Counted from the stretch's first letter, positions 6,274 to 15,896 are shown. The stretch is DNA of 38,563 bases from a bacterium (GCA_011046415.1 DSAP01000093.1:1-38563); one strand, 5' to 3'. Program-made: numbers and translations. The notes: generated from the letters alone by a model not told the origin.

Positions 6274-8346
6274 TCACCGCCCCTGCCGGGCCCGGCGGAA
6301 AAGGAGCCGGGAAAGAACCATTTCCGAAATCAGGAGCAACACCCCGCATATCAGCATCACGCGCCAGAATTCACGCCCCCACCGGGCCGTGCGCACCGCG
6401 GAAGCGAGGGCCTCTCCCGGACCGACGACATGGATTTGGCTGTTCGGGAAGAAAATGCGAAGCGAATCCGGCGGCAGGGAACGCAGATCCGACTCACGCG
6501 GATCGAGATTCACGGCGCGCAGTGCGATCTCGCGCGCGCCCTGGAAAAACCGGTAGACGCCCGGGAGAGCGGTGGGCAGGGCCAGGAACACGCGCCCGTC
6601 CCGGATTTCAGGAGTCAGTACGATGCGGCCGCCTTCGGGATCGATGACGGAAAAACCGCCTTCCAGGGATTCGGGCCGCAGGGATACCTCGAGCATCCCG
6701 CCTGCGAAGACCGGATCGGACTGTACCGCATCCCGGCCTGCAAGATAGAGCCCGGCCCGGTATATCAGGGGGGCGAACAGCGTGGCGTAGGGCCAGTCAG
6801 ACCATTCGGGATGGACGCCGCTCGCGAAAACCAGCATCCGGCCGTCCATCGCCGGTGTTTCGACGAGCAGGGGCCATCCGTCCCGGAATGCGAGGACAGG
6901 CAGACCGCCCGTCCCGGCCAGCTCGAGACGCCTGAAGATGCGGGGAGATCCGATCTGCGGCTCACGGTTTTGAAACAAATCTTCAAGGAGGGGATGCTGA
7001 AAATCCGTGCGGCCGAGACTCCAGTGCGCTTCTGTCCCCGTATACGCGGCCGAGGCTCCCCGGACCTCTGTGCGGCAGAGCGGTCCGAGTATCCGGTTCT
7101 GCAGGCTGGGGATGTCCATGTTCGGGCCGGGAAGTATCACGGCGCCCCCGCCGGATTCGAAATAACGGCGCAGCGCATCCGCCTCGCGTTCGGAAAAATA
7201 GGGGTAATTCGAAAAAAAGACCGCGTCCGCCTCCCGGAGCATGGAGGCCCAGTCCTGACCGGGGATAAAGGCCGTGATGCTGAAAACCCCCTCCCGGCCG
7301 TGCAATGCGGTCAGCGCGATGGACAGGGCTTTCAGGTCGGCCTCCGTATGCCCGATCAAAAACACATGGAGACGGCCGGGCACCTCTCCGGAAAAAAAGA
7401 AAGTATTGTCCCAGGGCAGGACATCCTCGTCGATGACGACCGAACCGTCGAAAGGTCCTCCCGACTCCGGCCGGACGAGAAACTCGACCCGCCTGGTCTC
7501 TCCCGGGGCGAGACGGATCGACTGCCTGGCGACGGCCTTTCCCTGAAGGAAGACCCGGATTCGCAGGTCATCGACGGCCTCTTTGCCGAAATGGCGTACC
7601 ACCACATATACCCTGATCGCCTGGCCGGGGTGCAGGATCTGACTGGCGATCCCGCCCGATACGGCGATGTTCCCGTCCGGCCCGGCAAGGGGGACGGCAA
7701 AAACGGCGACGGGTTCGTTTATTTGTGACAGGGAGTCTTCACCCCTCCCCATGCCTCCGGACTGGAAATCCGAGACCAGATAAATCTCTTTGTTCATCTG
7801 GCGCGTCCGTTTCAGGAGGTCCTGTATTTGGGGAATCAGCGGGGTCAGATCCCCATGTACCGGCATCGCCGCGGCCTGAGAAATATCCTGATGCAGAGGC
7901 GTCGCGCCCCGTCGCCAGACAGGATCCGGTCCGGCGTCATCCATGAAAAGGAGAGACGCCTCATCGCCGGATTCGATCGCGCCGGCCCATGCCAGCGCGC
8001 GCGTCCTGGCCTCCTCAAACAGATCGCCGCGGCCCATGCTGGCCGAACGGTCGAGAATCAGAATCTGCGCGGCCCCGGCTTCTCCGGCATGGAAAAAGGA
8101 ATATGCACGGATGACCGGACGTGCGAAAGCCAGCACGATGAAGAGCACCGCCAGGATGCGGAGCGCGAGCAGGACATTGCTCAGGAGCCTGAGTCGCTGC
8201 ATCCGCCGGGTTTCGAGTCGGGTGAGCAGGGAGATGCTGCTGAAGAGAATCCGCTTCCGCCGCTGCCTGGCGAACAGATGGATGAGGATCGGCACGGCCG
8301 CCGCGGCCAGTCCGAAGAGAACGGCGCTGTTAAGAAATCCGACCAT
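6274..8346 (-). CDS. BatA-type membrane protein with von Willebrand factor A domain
   Basis: The 690-residue protein opens with the BatA N-terminal module: a membrane segment (about 4-25), a basic HLFARQRRKR turn, and a second segment (about 59-77). A VWA domain follows whose metal site is DRSAS at 99-103. The middle is a long extracytoplasmic part with beta-rich and class I glutamine amidotransferase-like features. A last membrane segment lies just before the C-terminus (VMLICGVLLLISEMVL). Bat proteins in Bacteroidota affect aerotolerance and stress survival and usually sit beside MoxR and other VWA genes; none of those is here. It begins three bases after gmhA and is the last gene of that operon. 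The exact role is unknown. Confidence 0.82.
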   Translation of the reverse strand: MVGFLNSAVLFGLAAAAVPILIHLFARQRRKRILFSSISLLTRLETRRMQRLRLLSNVLLALRILAVLFIVLAFARPVIRAYSFFHAGEAGAAQILILDRSASMGRGDLFEEARTRALAWAGAIESGDEASLLFMDDAGPDPVWRRGATPLHQDISQAAAMPVHGDLTPLIPQIQDLLKRTRQMNKEIYLVSDFQSGGMGRGEDSLSQINEPVAVFAVPLAGPDGNIAVSGGIASQILHPGQAIRVYVVVRHFGKEAVDDLRIRVFLQGKAVARQSIRLAPGETRRVEFLVRPESGGPFDGSVVIDEDVLPWDNTFFFSGEVPGRLHVFLIGHTEADLKALSIALTALHGREGVFSITAFIPGQDWASMLREADAVFFSNYPYFSEREADALRRYFESGGGAVILPGPNMDIPSLQNRILGPLCRTEVRGASAAYTGTEAHWSLGRTDFQHPLLEDLFQNREPQIGSPRIFRRLELAGTGGLPVLAFRDGWPLLVETPAMDGRMLVFASGVHPEWSDWPYATLFAPLIYRAGLYLAGRDAVQSDPVFAGGMLEVSLRPESLEGGFSVIDPEGGRIVLTPEIRDGRVFLALPTALPGVYRFFQGAREIALRAVNLDPRESDLRSLPPDSLRIFFPNSQIHVVGPGEALASAVRTARWGREFWRVMLICGVLLLISEMVLSRLLFRRARQGR

Positions 8347-8349
8347 GCG

Positions 8350-8958
8350 TCACGAAGGGGTCTGGGCGTTCCCGGAGACGAAGGCCGCCTCCACCCGATC
8401 GCAGAGGACGTGGCCAACCGCGATGTGTCCTTCCTGAATCAGGAGCGTACGGTCGGCGGGTATAGAGAGAATCTCATCCGCCGCCTCGCCCAGCGGACCG
8501 GTGTCCGCCCCGCAAAAACCGACGGTGACGAGTCCCATGGCGCGGGCTTTCCGGAGGGCCAGGATCACATTGGGGGATCTTCCGCTCGTGCTCATGCCGA
8601 TCAGCACATCCCCCGGACGGCCGAGCGCCTCGACCTGCCGTTCGAATATCCGGTCGAACCCGTAATCGTTGCCGACCGAAGTCAGGATCGAGGTGTCCGT
8701 CGTGAGTGCGATGGCGGAAAGTCCCCGGCGTTCGCGTTCGAAGCGCCCGACCAGCTCGGCGGCCAGGTGCTGGCAGTCTGCCGCACTGCCCCCGTTGCCG
8801 CAGAAAAGAATCTTGCCTCCGTTTTGGAGGGAACGGATCAGGATCGCGGCGATGTCCAGAATCCGGCCGGAAAGTTCTTCGGCTATGCGGGTATGGAGTT
8901 CGGCCCGGCTTCGGAAGGAATTTCGGACGGGTCGGATGGAATCCCTGGGAACGTTCAA
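8350..8958 (-). CDS. gmhA: Phosphoheptose isomerase-like SIS protein
   Basis: GmhA converts sedoheptulose 7-phosphate to D-glycero-D-manno-heptose 7-phosphate, the first step to ADP-heptose for lipopolysaccharide core or S-layer glycans. The 202-residue length is typical. The sugar-isomerase signature FCGNGGSAADCQHLAAELVG, the GMSTSGRSPN phosphate loop and the late QEGHIAVGHVLCD zinc-region histidines are all present. DiaA, a replication-initiation relative, is an alternative, but the glycan context (PHP phosphatase upstream, GT9 transferase elsewhere in the window) favours GmhA. Its ATG overlaps the stop of the upstream PHP gene by four bases, indicating one operon. Confidence 0.88.
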   Translation of the reverse strand: MNVPRDSIRPVRNSFRSRAELHTRIAEELSGRILDIAAILIRSLQNGGKILFCGNGGSAADCQHLAAELVGRFERERRGLSAIALTTDTSILTSVGNDYGFDRIFERQVEALGRPGDVLIGMSTSGRSPNVILALRKARAMGLVTVGFCGADTGPLGEAADEILSIPADRTLLIQEGHIAVGHVLCDRVEAAFVSGNAQTPS

Positions 8959-9740
8959 TGCCTCATCCTTTTCTGAAAGAAGGAGAACTTCACGGGACGG
9001 CGTTTTCGGATCGGTTCCGGCTCGGGGATCTCGATGGATTCTCCCCGGACGACCCGTTCAGGATTCCGTCGGAAGAGCCGGTCCGCCTGTTCCGGACCGA
9101 ATTCACGGGTGACGACCCGGTAGGCGTCGCCCATCTTCATGGGACGGTTCCGGACGCTGTGGCCGTCCGAGGCCACGAAATGGGCCTGCCGGTGTTCGAT
9201 CATTTCGAGGGCGATATCCCGGACGTGGCGGCCAAACCGGCCGGTCAGGCTGCCGGCGTTGATCTGCATCAGCACGCCCCGCTGGACGAGGGAGAAAATC
9301 CGGTCGGGATTGCGCTGAATCGTACCGTTGCGCTCGGGATGGGCCAGGATCGGAGTGATCCCGTCGATCACGAGTTGAAAAAGGGTGTGGCCGGCGTTGT
9401 CCGGAATCTCGTTCATCGGGAACTCGATCATCAGAAACTTGCGGTCCCCGTTCACCGTGGCGACGCGCGAATGCGTGTCGAAGCGGGCCAGGCAATGGAT
9501 CTCTGAGGCCAGCCAGAGTGAAATGTTCAGTCCGTCGCGTTCGACGAACTTCTGAAGCTGTTCGAACCGGTAGATCAGTCTGCCCTCGAGATCCGTGTTC
9601 AAATCGGACAGGATATGCGAGGTGGATACCGCGCCCGTGATCCCGTCTTCGATGCCCTGTCTGAGCAGGGCAAGGGCATCCTCCCAGTCATCCGGACCGT
9701 CGTCCACCTGGGGGAGAATGTGTGTGTGCAGGTCGATCAT
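8955..9740 (-). CDS. CpsB/YwqE-type PHP-domain tyrosine-protein phosphatase
   Basis: The 261-residue protein starts MIDLHTHILPQVDDGPDD, the metal-binding opening of the CpsB/CapC phosphatase branch of the PHP superfamily. Further metal ligands lie in the LAHPER and ASDGHS motifs. Such enzymes dephosphorylate bacterial tyrosine kinases that control capsule or exopolysaccharide export. No tyrosine kinase gene is next to it, so the substrate is uncertain. The start at 9740 overlaps the stop of the GGGP synthase gene by four bases (ATGA). The frame stays open upstream, but only as a shadow of that gene. The C-terminus is strongly basic (RKRRPVKFSFFQKRMRH). Confidence 0.8.
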   Translation of the reverse strand: MIDLHTHILPQVDDGPDDWEDALALLRQGIEDGITGAVSTSHILSDLNTDLEGRLIYRFEQLQKFVERDGLNISLWLASEIHCLARFDTHSRVATVNGDRKFLMIEFPMNEIPDNAGHTLFQLVIDGITPILAHPERNGTIQRNPDRIFSLVQRGVLMQINAGSLTGRFGRHVRDIALEMIEHRQAHFVASDGHSVRNRPMKMGDAYRVVTREFGPEQADRLFRRNPERVVRGESIEIPEPEPIRKRRPVKFSFFQKRMRH

Positions 9741-10501
9741 GTTGTCGTTTTGTCTCCGGGACCCTGGTGAATCGCCTCGGCGAACGCCCGGACCAGCGAA
9801 TGGTTCTCCTCCGATTCCAGGACATTGCCGGTGACCACGAACGACGCACCGGCCCGGACTTTCGCGGCCGCATCGTGTGGCGTACGGATTCCCCCGCCCA
9901 CGATGACGGGAATGGAAACCGTATGCGAAACGGCCTGAATCATCGTTTCCGGGACGGACTTCTCGGCGCCGCTGCCCGCCTCGAGATACAGGAGCTTCAT
10001 GCCCAGATACTGTCCCGCCAGTCCGTGCGCCACCGCGATCTGGGGTTTCTCCCGCGGGATCGGGCTGGTGTTGCTCATGAACTGGGCGGCCGTGACGTTC
10101 CCGGACTCCACCAGCATATAACCCATGGAGATGGTCTCGATTCCCAGTGCGTGGACCAGCGGCGCGGCGAGCACCTGCTCGCCGATGAGGGCCTGGGGAT
10201 TGCGGCCGCTGATCAGGCTCATGAAAAGCACCGCGTCCGCATGACGGGAAAGCTGCCGGGAACTGCCGGGAAACAGGATCACCGGCTTCGAAACGGCCTC
10301 TTTTATCGAACGCACCAACGCGTCGAAATGATCCGAAAAAAGCAGGCTGCCGCCGATCAGGAATCCATCCGCGCCCTGCGCCTCGCATTCCCGGGCCATC
10401 GCGCTCAGTTCCGGCACGGACCGGTGATCCGGATCGAGCAGCACGAGATACCCCGCGCCCCGGTCGGTCTTGATTCGAAGCAATTTGTCGTACGTCGTCA
10501 T
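9737..10501 (-). CDS. Geranylgeranylglyceryl phosphate synthase (archaeal-type ether lipid enzyme)
   Basis: The 254-residue TIM-barrel protein joins a polyprenyl diphosphate to sn-glycerol 1-phosphate, the first committed step of archaeal-type ether lipids. Recognisable stretches are LLDPDHRSVPE, DGFLIGGS, MSLISGRNPQALIG, the substrate loop YLEAGSGAEKSVP and the phosphate site VGGGIRTPHDAAAK. These match group II enzymes, known from Bacteroidota and some archaea, better than the shorter Bacillus PcrB. ATG 10501 is chosen because the family begins here; a frame to 10639 overlaps the end of alaS. It lies 43 bases after alaS and overlaps the PHP gene. No glycerol-1-phosphate dehydrogenase or digeranylgeranyl transferase is visible in the window. 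Prenyl chain length is unknown. Confidence 0.87.
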   Translation of the reverse strand: MTTYDKLLRIKTDRGAGYLVLLDPDHRSVPELSAMARECEAQGADGFLIGGSLLFSDHFDALVRSIKEAVSKPVILFPGSSRQLSRHADAVLFMSLISGRNPQALIGEQVLAAPLVHALGIETISMGYMLVESGNVTAAQFMSNTSPIPREKPQIAVAHGLAGQYLGMKLLYLEAGSGAEKSVPETMIQAVSHTVSIPVIVGGGIRTPHDAAAKVRAGASFVVTGNVLESEENHSLVRAFAEAIHQGPGDKTTT

Positions 10502-10544
10502 GACACCCGTTTCTTTCGATTGTGTTGGGTACCGGACACCGGCC

Positions 10545-13175
10545 TCAGCGTGCCTGCGGCCGGTCGATGAAACGCGCGAGGAGGGACGGGACGAGACCCA
10601 GCGCATCCTGCAGTTTGGAAACCTCCTTCCCCCCCGCAAGCGCCAGATGCGGTTTTCCGCCCCCGCTCCCGCCGACCGCCGCCGCCGCCGCCTTGACGAT
10701 CTCTCCCGCCTTGAGCGATTTTTCGCGGATCAAATCATCCGTCACCACGGCCAGGATGTTCACCTTGTCGCCCGAGATCATGCCCAGCACGCCGACACCG
10801 GACTTCAATTTTTCACGGAGTTTATCCCCGAGCATGCGGAGTGACTCCACATCCGGGACGGACACCTCCGCCGCAACAAACCGGATGCCGGAGACGGTAC
10901 GGACATCCGCGAGCAACGGGTCGACTTCCGAGGCGGAGGAGGCCTGCCGCGTCTTCCGGATTTCCTTTTCGAGGCTTTTGCGTTCATCGATCAGAGACCG
11001 CAGACGGGAGGTGATCTCGTCCGGTCCGCACCGGAGCAGTGCCTGGACGGTCCGGAGCGTTTCGCGATCGGATTCGAGAAGCCGGTCCGCACCCTCTCCG
11101 GTAACCGCCTCGATCCGCCTGACCCCCGAGGCGACGCTCTCTTCGGCCACGATGCGGAAATAGCCGATCTCACCCGTCGCGTCGAGATGTGTGCCCCCGC
11201 AGAGTTCCATGGAATACGTATCGATCTGGACGACACGCACGGTTTCGCCGTATGTCTCCCCGAACAGCGCCGTGGCACCGCGTTTCCTGGCGTCTGCGAG
11301 AGACGTGACGAATTTATTGACGGGATGATTTATGCGGATGTGGGTGTTGACCTCGGCCTCTACCGCCCGGATTTCATCGGGTTTCAGCGCCTCGTAGTGC
11401 GTGAAATCAAACCGGAAGCGATCCGGTGCGACCAGCGACCCGGCCTGATTCACGTGATCGCCGAGGACTTTGCGGAGAGCCTTGTGCAAGAGATGCGTCG
11501 CCGTATGATTCCGGGCCGTAGAGAGGCGTTCGGAGGTGGTCACGCGGGCTTCGACCGCGGGAGAAGATATTTCGGAACCGGACAGGAAACGGCCGGCATG
11601 GAGGATCTGATCGCCCTGTTTGCGCGTCTCGTCGACCCGGATATGGAAATCCGCGCCCACGATCTCACCCGTGTCGCCGACCTGTCCGCCCGATTCCGCA
11701 TAGAACGGCGTCTCCGCGAGAAGCAAGGTGACCGCATCCTTATCCTTCCGGAATTTCCGGATTTCGGTTTTCATGGAAAGACGCTCATATCCTAAAAAGG
11801 CGGAATCCGCACCTTCGGAGACCGTCTGCCAGTCTCCGCCGGAGTGTGCGAACTGATGGCTCTCCCGCGCGCGCGTCCGCTGGGCCTCCATCTCCCTCTC
11901 AAAACCGGCCTCATCCACGGTAAGCCCTTTCTCGCGCGCCATGAGCTGGGTCAGGTCGAGGGGGAATCCGTAGGTGTCGTAGAGGCGGAAGGCATCCGCG
12001 CCCGCGATCTGTTTCTGTCTGCGGGAAAGGGCGTCGGCGACCAGTTTCTCGAAAATCTCGATACCCCGGTCGAGCACCTCGTTGAATCGCTCTTCTTCAG
12101 ACTGGATCACATGCGTGGTGTGCCGCGCCCGTTCATTCAGTTCGGGATACGCCGCACCCATCGTCCCGACGAGCGTGGGAACGAGTTTGTAGATGAACGG
12201 CTCCTCCATGCCGAGGTTGCGGCCGTATCGGGCGGCGCGACGGAGCAGCCGGCGGAGCACGTATCCCCGTCCCTCGTTGGAGGGGATCGCCCCGTCGGTC
12301 ACCGCGAAGGACACCGCGCGGACATGATCGGCGATCACCCGGAAAGAGGCGGCAAGCGCTTCGTCCCGGCCGGATTTGCCTGTCAGGTTCTCGATGGCGG
12401 ACTGAAGCGGCATGAATATGTCCGTGTCGTAATTGGAGGTCTTGCCCTGAAGCACGGCCGTGATCCGTTCGAACCCCATGCCCGTGTCCACATGTTTGGA
12501 GGGAAGGGGGTGGAGTCCGCCCTTATCATCCCGGTTATGCTGGATGAAGACGATGTTCCAGAGCTCGATGAATCGGCCGCATCCCGCGTTGACCCCGCAG
12601 ACGTGGCCGGGGACGGTGTGTTTATCGCAAAATCCTTCGCCGAGATCGATGTGGATTTCGGAACACGGCCCGCAGGGACCGGTCGCCCCCATCTCCCAGA
12701 AATTGTCTTTCTCATCGAAACGCAGGATCCGGGAAGGTGTAATATCCGTCCCCTTTTTCCAGAGCGCCTCGGCCTCGTCGTCTTCCCGGAATACCGTGGC
12801 CCACAGCCGGTCTTTCGGGAGTCCCCATTCGCGCGTCAGGAGTTCCCACGCCCAGCCGATCGCCTCCGCCTTGTAATAATCCCCGAAAGACCAGTTTCCG
12901 AGCATTTCGAAGAATGTGTGGTGATACGTGTCATACCCCACCGCTTCGAGATCGTTGTGTTTTCCCGAGACGCGGATGCATTTCTGGCTGTCCGCCGCGC
13001 GGGAGTAGGGACGCGTGCCCGTTCCGAGGAACACGTCCTTGAACTGGTTCATGCCCGCGTTCGTGAACAGCAGCGTGGGGTCATCGGGCGGCACGACCGG
13101 CGCGCTGGGTACGATCCGGTGATTCTGTTTTGTGAAAAAATCAAGAAACGATTGTCGAATGTCGGATGCTGTCAT
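10545..13175 (-). CDS. alaS: Alanine-tRNA ligase
   Basis: The 876-residue enzyme charges tRNA-Ala and edits Ser/Gly mischarging. It has the class II core from MTASDIRQSFLDFF onward, including the TLLFTNAGMNQFKDVFLG motif. The editing domain has the zinc-site HTATHLLHKAL and the MELCGGTHL cysteine motif. The C-Ala domain ends in GGSGGGKPHLALAGG. Length equals the bacterial norm. A GAGGGAAG site abuts ATG 13175. The recA-recX-alaS order is widely conserved, but here a decayed toxin gene separates recX from alaS, so the natural promoter of alaS may lie in that relic or come from the recA operon. tRNA-Ala(CGC), a substrate, is encoded at 21346-21421. Confidence 0.98.
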   Translation of the reverse strand: MTASDIRQSFLDFFTKQNHRIVPSAPVVPPDDPTLLFTNAGMNQFKDVFLGTGTRPYSRAADSQKCIRVSGKHNDLEAVGYDTYHHTFFEMLGNWSFGDYYKAEAIGWAWELLTREWGLPKDRLWATVFREDDEAEALWKKGTDITPSRILRFDEKDNFWEMGATGPCGPCSEIHIDLGEGFCDKHTVPGHVCGVNAGCGRFIELWNIVFIQHNRDDKGGLHPLPSKHVDTGMGFERITAVLQGKTSNYDTDIFMPLQSAIENLTGKSGRDEALAASFRVIADHVRAVSFAVTDGAIPSNEGRGYVLRRLLRRAARYGRNLGMEEPFIYKLVPTLVGTMGAAYPELNERARHTTHVIQSEEERFNEVLDRGIEIFEKLVADALSRRQKQIAGADAFRLYDTYGFPLDLTQLMAREKGLTVDEAGFEREMEAQRTRARESHQFAHSGGDWQTVSEGADSAFLGYERLSMKTEIRKFRKDKDAVTLLLAETPFYAESGGQVGDTGEIVGADFHIRVDETRKQGDQILHAGRFLSGSEISSPAVEARVTTSERLSTARNHTATHLLHKALRKVLGDHVNQAGSLVAPDRFRFDFTHYEALKPDEIRAVEAEVNTHIRINHPVNKFVTSLADARKRGATALFGETYGETVRVVQIDTYSMELCGGTHLDATGEIGYFRIVAEESVASGVRRIEAVTGEGADRLLESDRETLRTVQALLRCGPDEITSRLRSLIDERKSLEKEIRKTRQASSASEVDPLLADVRTVSGIRFVAAEVSVPDVESLRMLGDKLREKLKSGVGVLGMISGDKVNILAVVTDDLIREKSLKAGEIVKAAAAAVGGSGGGKPHLALAGGKEVSKLQDALGLVPSLLARFIDRPQAR

Positions 13176-13196
13176 CTTCCCTCAATGGTAAAAAAA

Positions 13197-13414
13197 TCAA
13201 ATCATCACCTGAAGTTTGCGATATACGTGTTTCCTGTGGCGGACTGAAAACACGATCACCGTCCTGTTTTCCGGATGAACTTCGTATAAAATCCGGCACA
13301 TTCAAACACGCATCCTATATATTTGTTTTCAGAACCTTTTAGCTTTTAGTGAATTCAACGAAAAGAATTTTCAGAGAGACCTTTTATCGCTTGAACAATT
13401 CGTGTAACGAATTC
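13197..13414 (-). pseudogene. Decayed RelE/ParE-family toxin gene
   Basis: The minus strand of this gap still reads like a RelE/ParE toxin once lesions are skipped. One frame gives RIVQAIKGLSENSF, then a TGA, a TAA and KLKGSENKY. After a frame change the next frame gives YRMRV, a TGA, then CRILYEVHPENRTVIVFSV and RHRKHVYRK. These match the family pattern of a KLKG turn, YRxRVG, YRILYEV and a final HRxxVY. The lesions are thus three stops and one frameshift, and the N-terminus is missing. No antitoxin gene accompanies it. The longest remaining open stretch is 34 codons (13301-13197). Identification is by eye but rests on several family blocks in the right order. Confidence 0.75.
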
Positions 13415-13485
13415 TTAACTTTTCACTTTGAACTTTCTACTCATAGTCCATTCTCTCTTCATTCTTCACTCTCAACTCTTCCCTC
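13386..13485 (-). repeat. Low-complexity drifting phrase repeat at the 3' end of recX
   Basis: Read on the minus strand, the sequence cycles through purine-rich near-repeats such as GAGTTGAGAGTGAAGAATG, AAGAGAGAATGG and AAAGTTCAAAGTGAAAAG. It covers the last 14 codons of recX and runs into the spacer. Such phrase-like DNA is common between genes in some bacterial genomes. Similar tracts, with other words, occur at 21424-21492, 21598-21683 and 30705-30745. Confidence 0.5.
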
Positions 13486-14105
13486 ACCACCGTGCCGATC
13501 ACGTCCCACCCGAAACCGCGCCGTGCGAGAAAATCGGAGAGTTTCTTGCGGACTTTAAGCGGATCCTGTCCCGCGTACTGCCGGACTTTCTTCCGGATCA
13601 ATTCCCTCGCAATCGCCTCATCCGATCCCGTTTCATACTCCCTTTCGAGGACGGACGCCATCACCGCATCTGCAATCCCTTTGGCCCGAAGTTCGCTTTC
13701 CATCAGCCGCCGGGAAATGGGCTTCTGGATCAGACGGGAACGGACATAACTCGCGGCAAACTCCGCATCGTTCAGCAGGTTTACCCGGACGAGATTATCG
13801 ATCACCTCCTGGACAATCGACGGATCGCATCCCGTTTCCCTGAGCCGCTTTCTTACCTCCTCCACGCTTCGGGGTCGGTAGGCGATCAGCCGCAACGCCT
13901 TTTCTTTGGCCCGATGACGGGCTTCACATCGGAGTACCTTCCCGATCTCAGCCGGCGCAAGACTGTCTCCTTCATGGAGATGACATTCCAGCAGCACGGT
14001 CTGATCGAGTCCGAAAGCAAACTCGCCGTCGAGGAAAAGATTGAACCGCCTAAGATTCCTCTTCTGCGGTTCGATCCGTGTGACGCGTCGGCGGCTCTCC
14101 GTCAC
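13437..14105 (-). CDS. recX: Regulatory protein RecX
   Basis: RecX binds the RecA filament and limits its growth. The 222-residue protein has the three-helix repeats of the family, including ALRLIAYRPRSVEEVRKRL and LLNDAEFAASYVRSRL. It begins six bases after the recA stop, so the two genes are co-transcribed, as is usual. The last 14 residues (from REELRV to MDYE) are encoded by low-complexity phrase DNA and are unlike the rest of the protein; the family normally ends near FLARRGFGWDVI and a few residues more. The tail was probably added when that DNA arrived or the original end was lost. Confidence 0.93.
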   Translation of the reverse strand: MTESRRRVTRIEPQKRNLRRFNLFLDGEFAFGLDQTVLLECHLHEGDSLAPAEIGKVLRCEARHRAKEKALRLIAYRPRSVEEVRKRLRETGCDPSIVQEVIDNLVRVNLLNDAEFAASYVRSRLIQKPISRRLMESELRAKGIADAVMASVLEREYETGSDEAIARELIRKKVRQYAGQDPLKVRKKLSDFLARRGFGWDVIGTVVREELRVKNEERMDYE

Positions 14106-14111
14106 TGCGGA

Positions 14112-15155
<1,044 letters not shown>

Positions 15156-15158
15156 AAT

Positions 15159-15728
15159 TCATCCTTTGAGTTGAACGCGCCCGAGCTCCGTATACACGGG
15201 ACCGGACGGTTTCAGTTCACTGCCGTACAACACCACGTCTTCGATGCGATAAGGGTCGGTCTGAAATACCCGCCGTTCCATCGCGGCGATCACTTCCGTA
15301 AACCCTTCCCGGGACCGGACACGTCCCAGCGTAAGATGGGCCGAAAAAGCCCGCTTCTCACGTTCGAATCCGAGAATCGCGAACTTCTGCTCGATGGATT
15401 CCGCCAACCGGGACAGTGCCGCATGTCCATTCTCGATCCCGATCCAGAGGACGCGCGGGCGACTGCCGTCAGGGAACGCGCCGGTTCCGCAAAGCGATAC
15501 ACGGAAGGGACGGCGGGATACGGCAATATCCTGGATCGCGTGAAGAATTTCGGGAACGCGGCCGGCCGCGATATCGCCTAAAAACTTGAGCGTCACATGC
15601 ATGTTCTCGGGCCGGACCCACTTGATATCCGCAGGGATCGCACGCAATGGCAATTGAAAAGACCGGATGCGCTCCCGAACCAGCGGCGGAATATCCACCG
15701 CGATAAAGGCGCGGATCTCTGAATTCAC
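15159..15728 (-). CDS. thpR: RNA 2',3'-cyclic phosphodiesterase (2H family)
   Basis: The 189-residue protein carries the two HxTL motifs that define the 2H phosphoesterases: HVTLKFLGD in the N-terminal half and HLTLGRVR in the C-terminal half. Bacterial ThpR (formerly LigT) opens 2',3'-cyclic phosphates on RNA; its in vivo role is poorly defined. The start is a GTG at 15728 preceded by GGAGG four bases away. The stop is three bases from the recA ATG. The cinA-thpR-recA order is conserved in many bacteria. A good promoter candidate lies 37 bases upstream and may serve thpR-recA-recX. Confidence 0.93.
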   Translation of the reverse strand: MNSEIRAFIAVDIPPLVRERIRSFQLPLRAIPADIKWVRPENMHVTLKFLGDIAAGRVPEILHAIQDIAVSRRPFRVSLCGTGAFPDGSRPRVLWIGIENGHAALSRLAESIEQKFAILGFEREKRAFSAHLTLGRVRSREGFTEVIAAMERRVFQTDPYRIEDVVLYGSELKPSGPVYTELGRVQLKG

Positions 15729-15764
15729 AACGCCTCCGGATTGGAATACAGGAACAGCTATGTA

Positions 15765-15792
15765 ATAATAAAAAATTATCGGAAAAAAGCAA
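15765..15792 (-). promoter_or_regulatory. Candidate promoter of the thpR-recA-recX operon
   Basis: On the minus strand TTGCTT (15792-15787) is followed after 16 bases by TATTAT (15770-15765), five of six matches to the -10 consensus. The stretch is AT-rich. Transcription would begin about 30 bases before the GTG of thpR at 15728. Confidence 0.6.
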
Positions 15793-15896
15793 GGCTTAAC
15801 TCGTCCCGTTATTTGCCGCGACAGGGATGTCCGGGCTTCTGTTCTAACTTGGCGAATGAAACGGAATATCCTGCTCTGATTCAGGGGAAGGGTATG

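Noticed and set aside
8955-10388. Fusion of an unknown N-terminal domain to the PHP phosphatase
   Set aside because: The upstream part of this frame overlaps the GGGP synthase gene in the wrong frame. The family start MIDLHTH at 9740, with its ATGA overlap, is the real start.
15729-15896. LexA/SOS box upstream of thpR-recA
   Set aside because: Only a half-site (GAAC) was seen with no matching GTTC at a suitable distance, so SOS control is not claimed.
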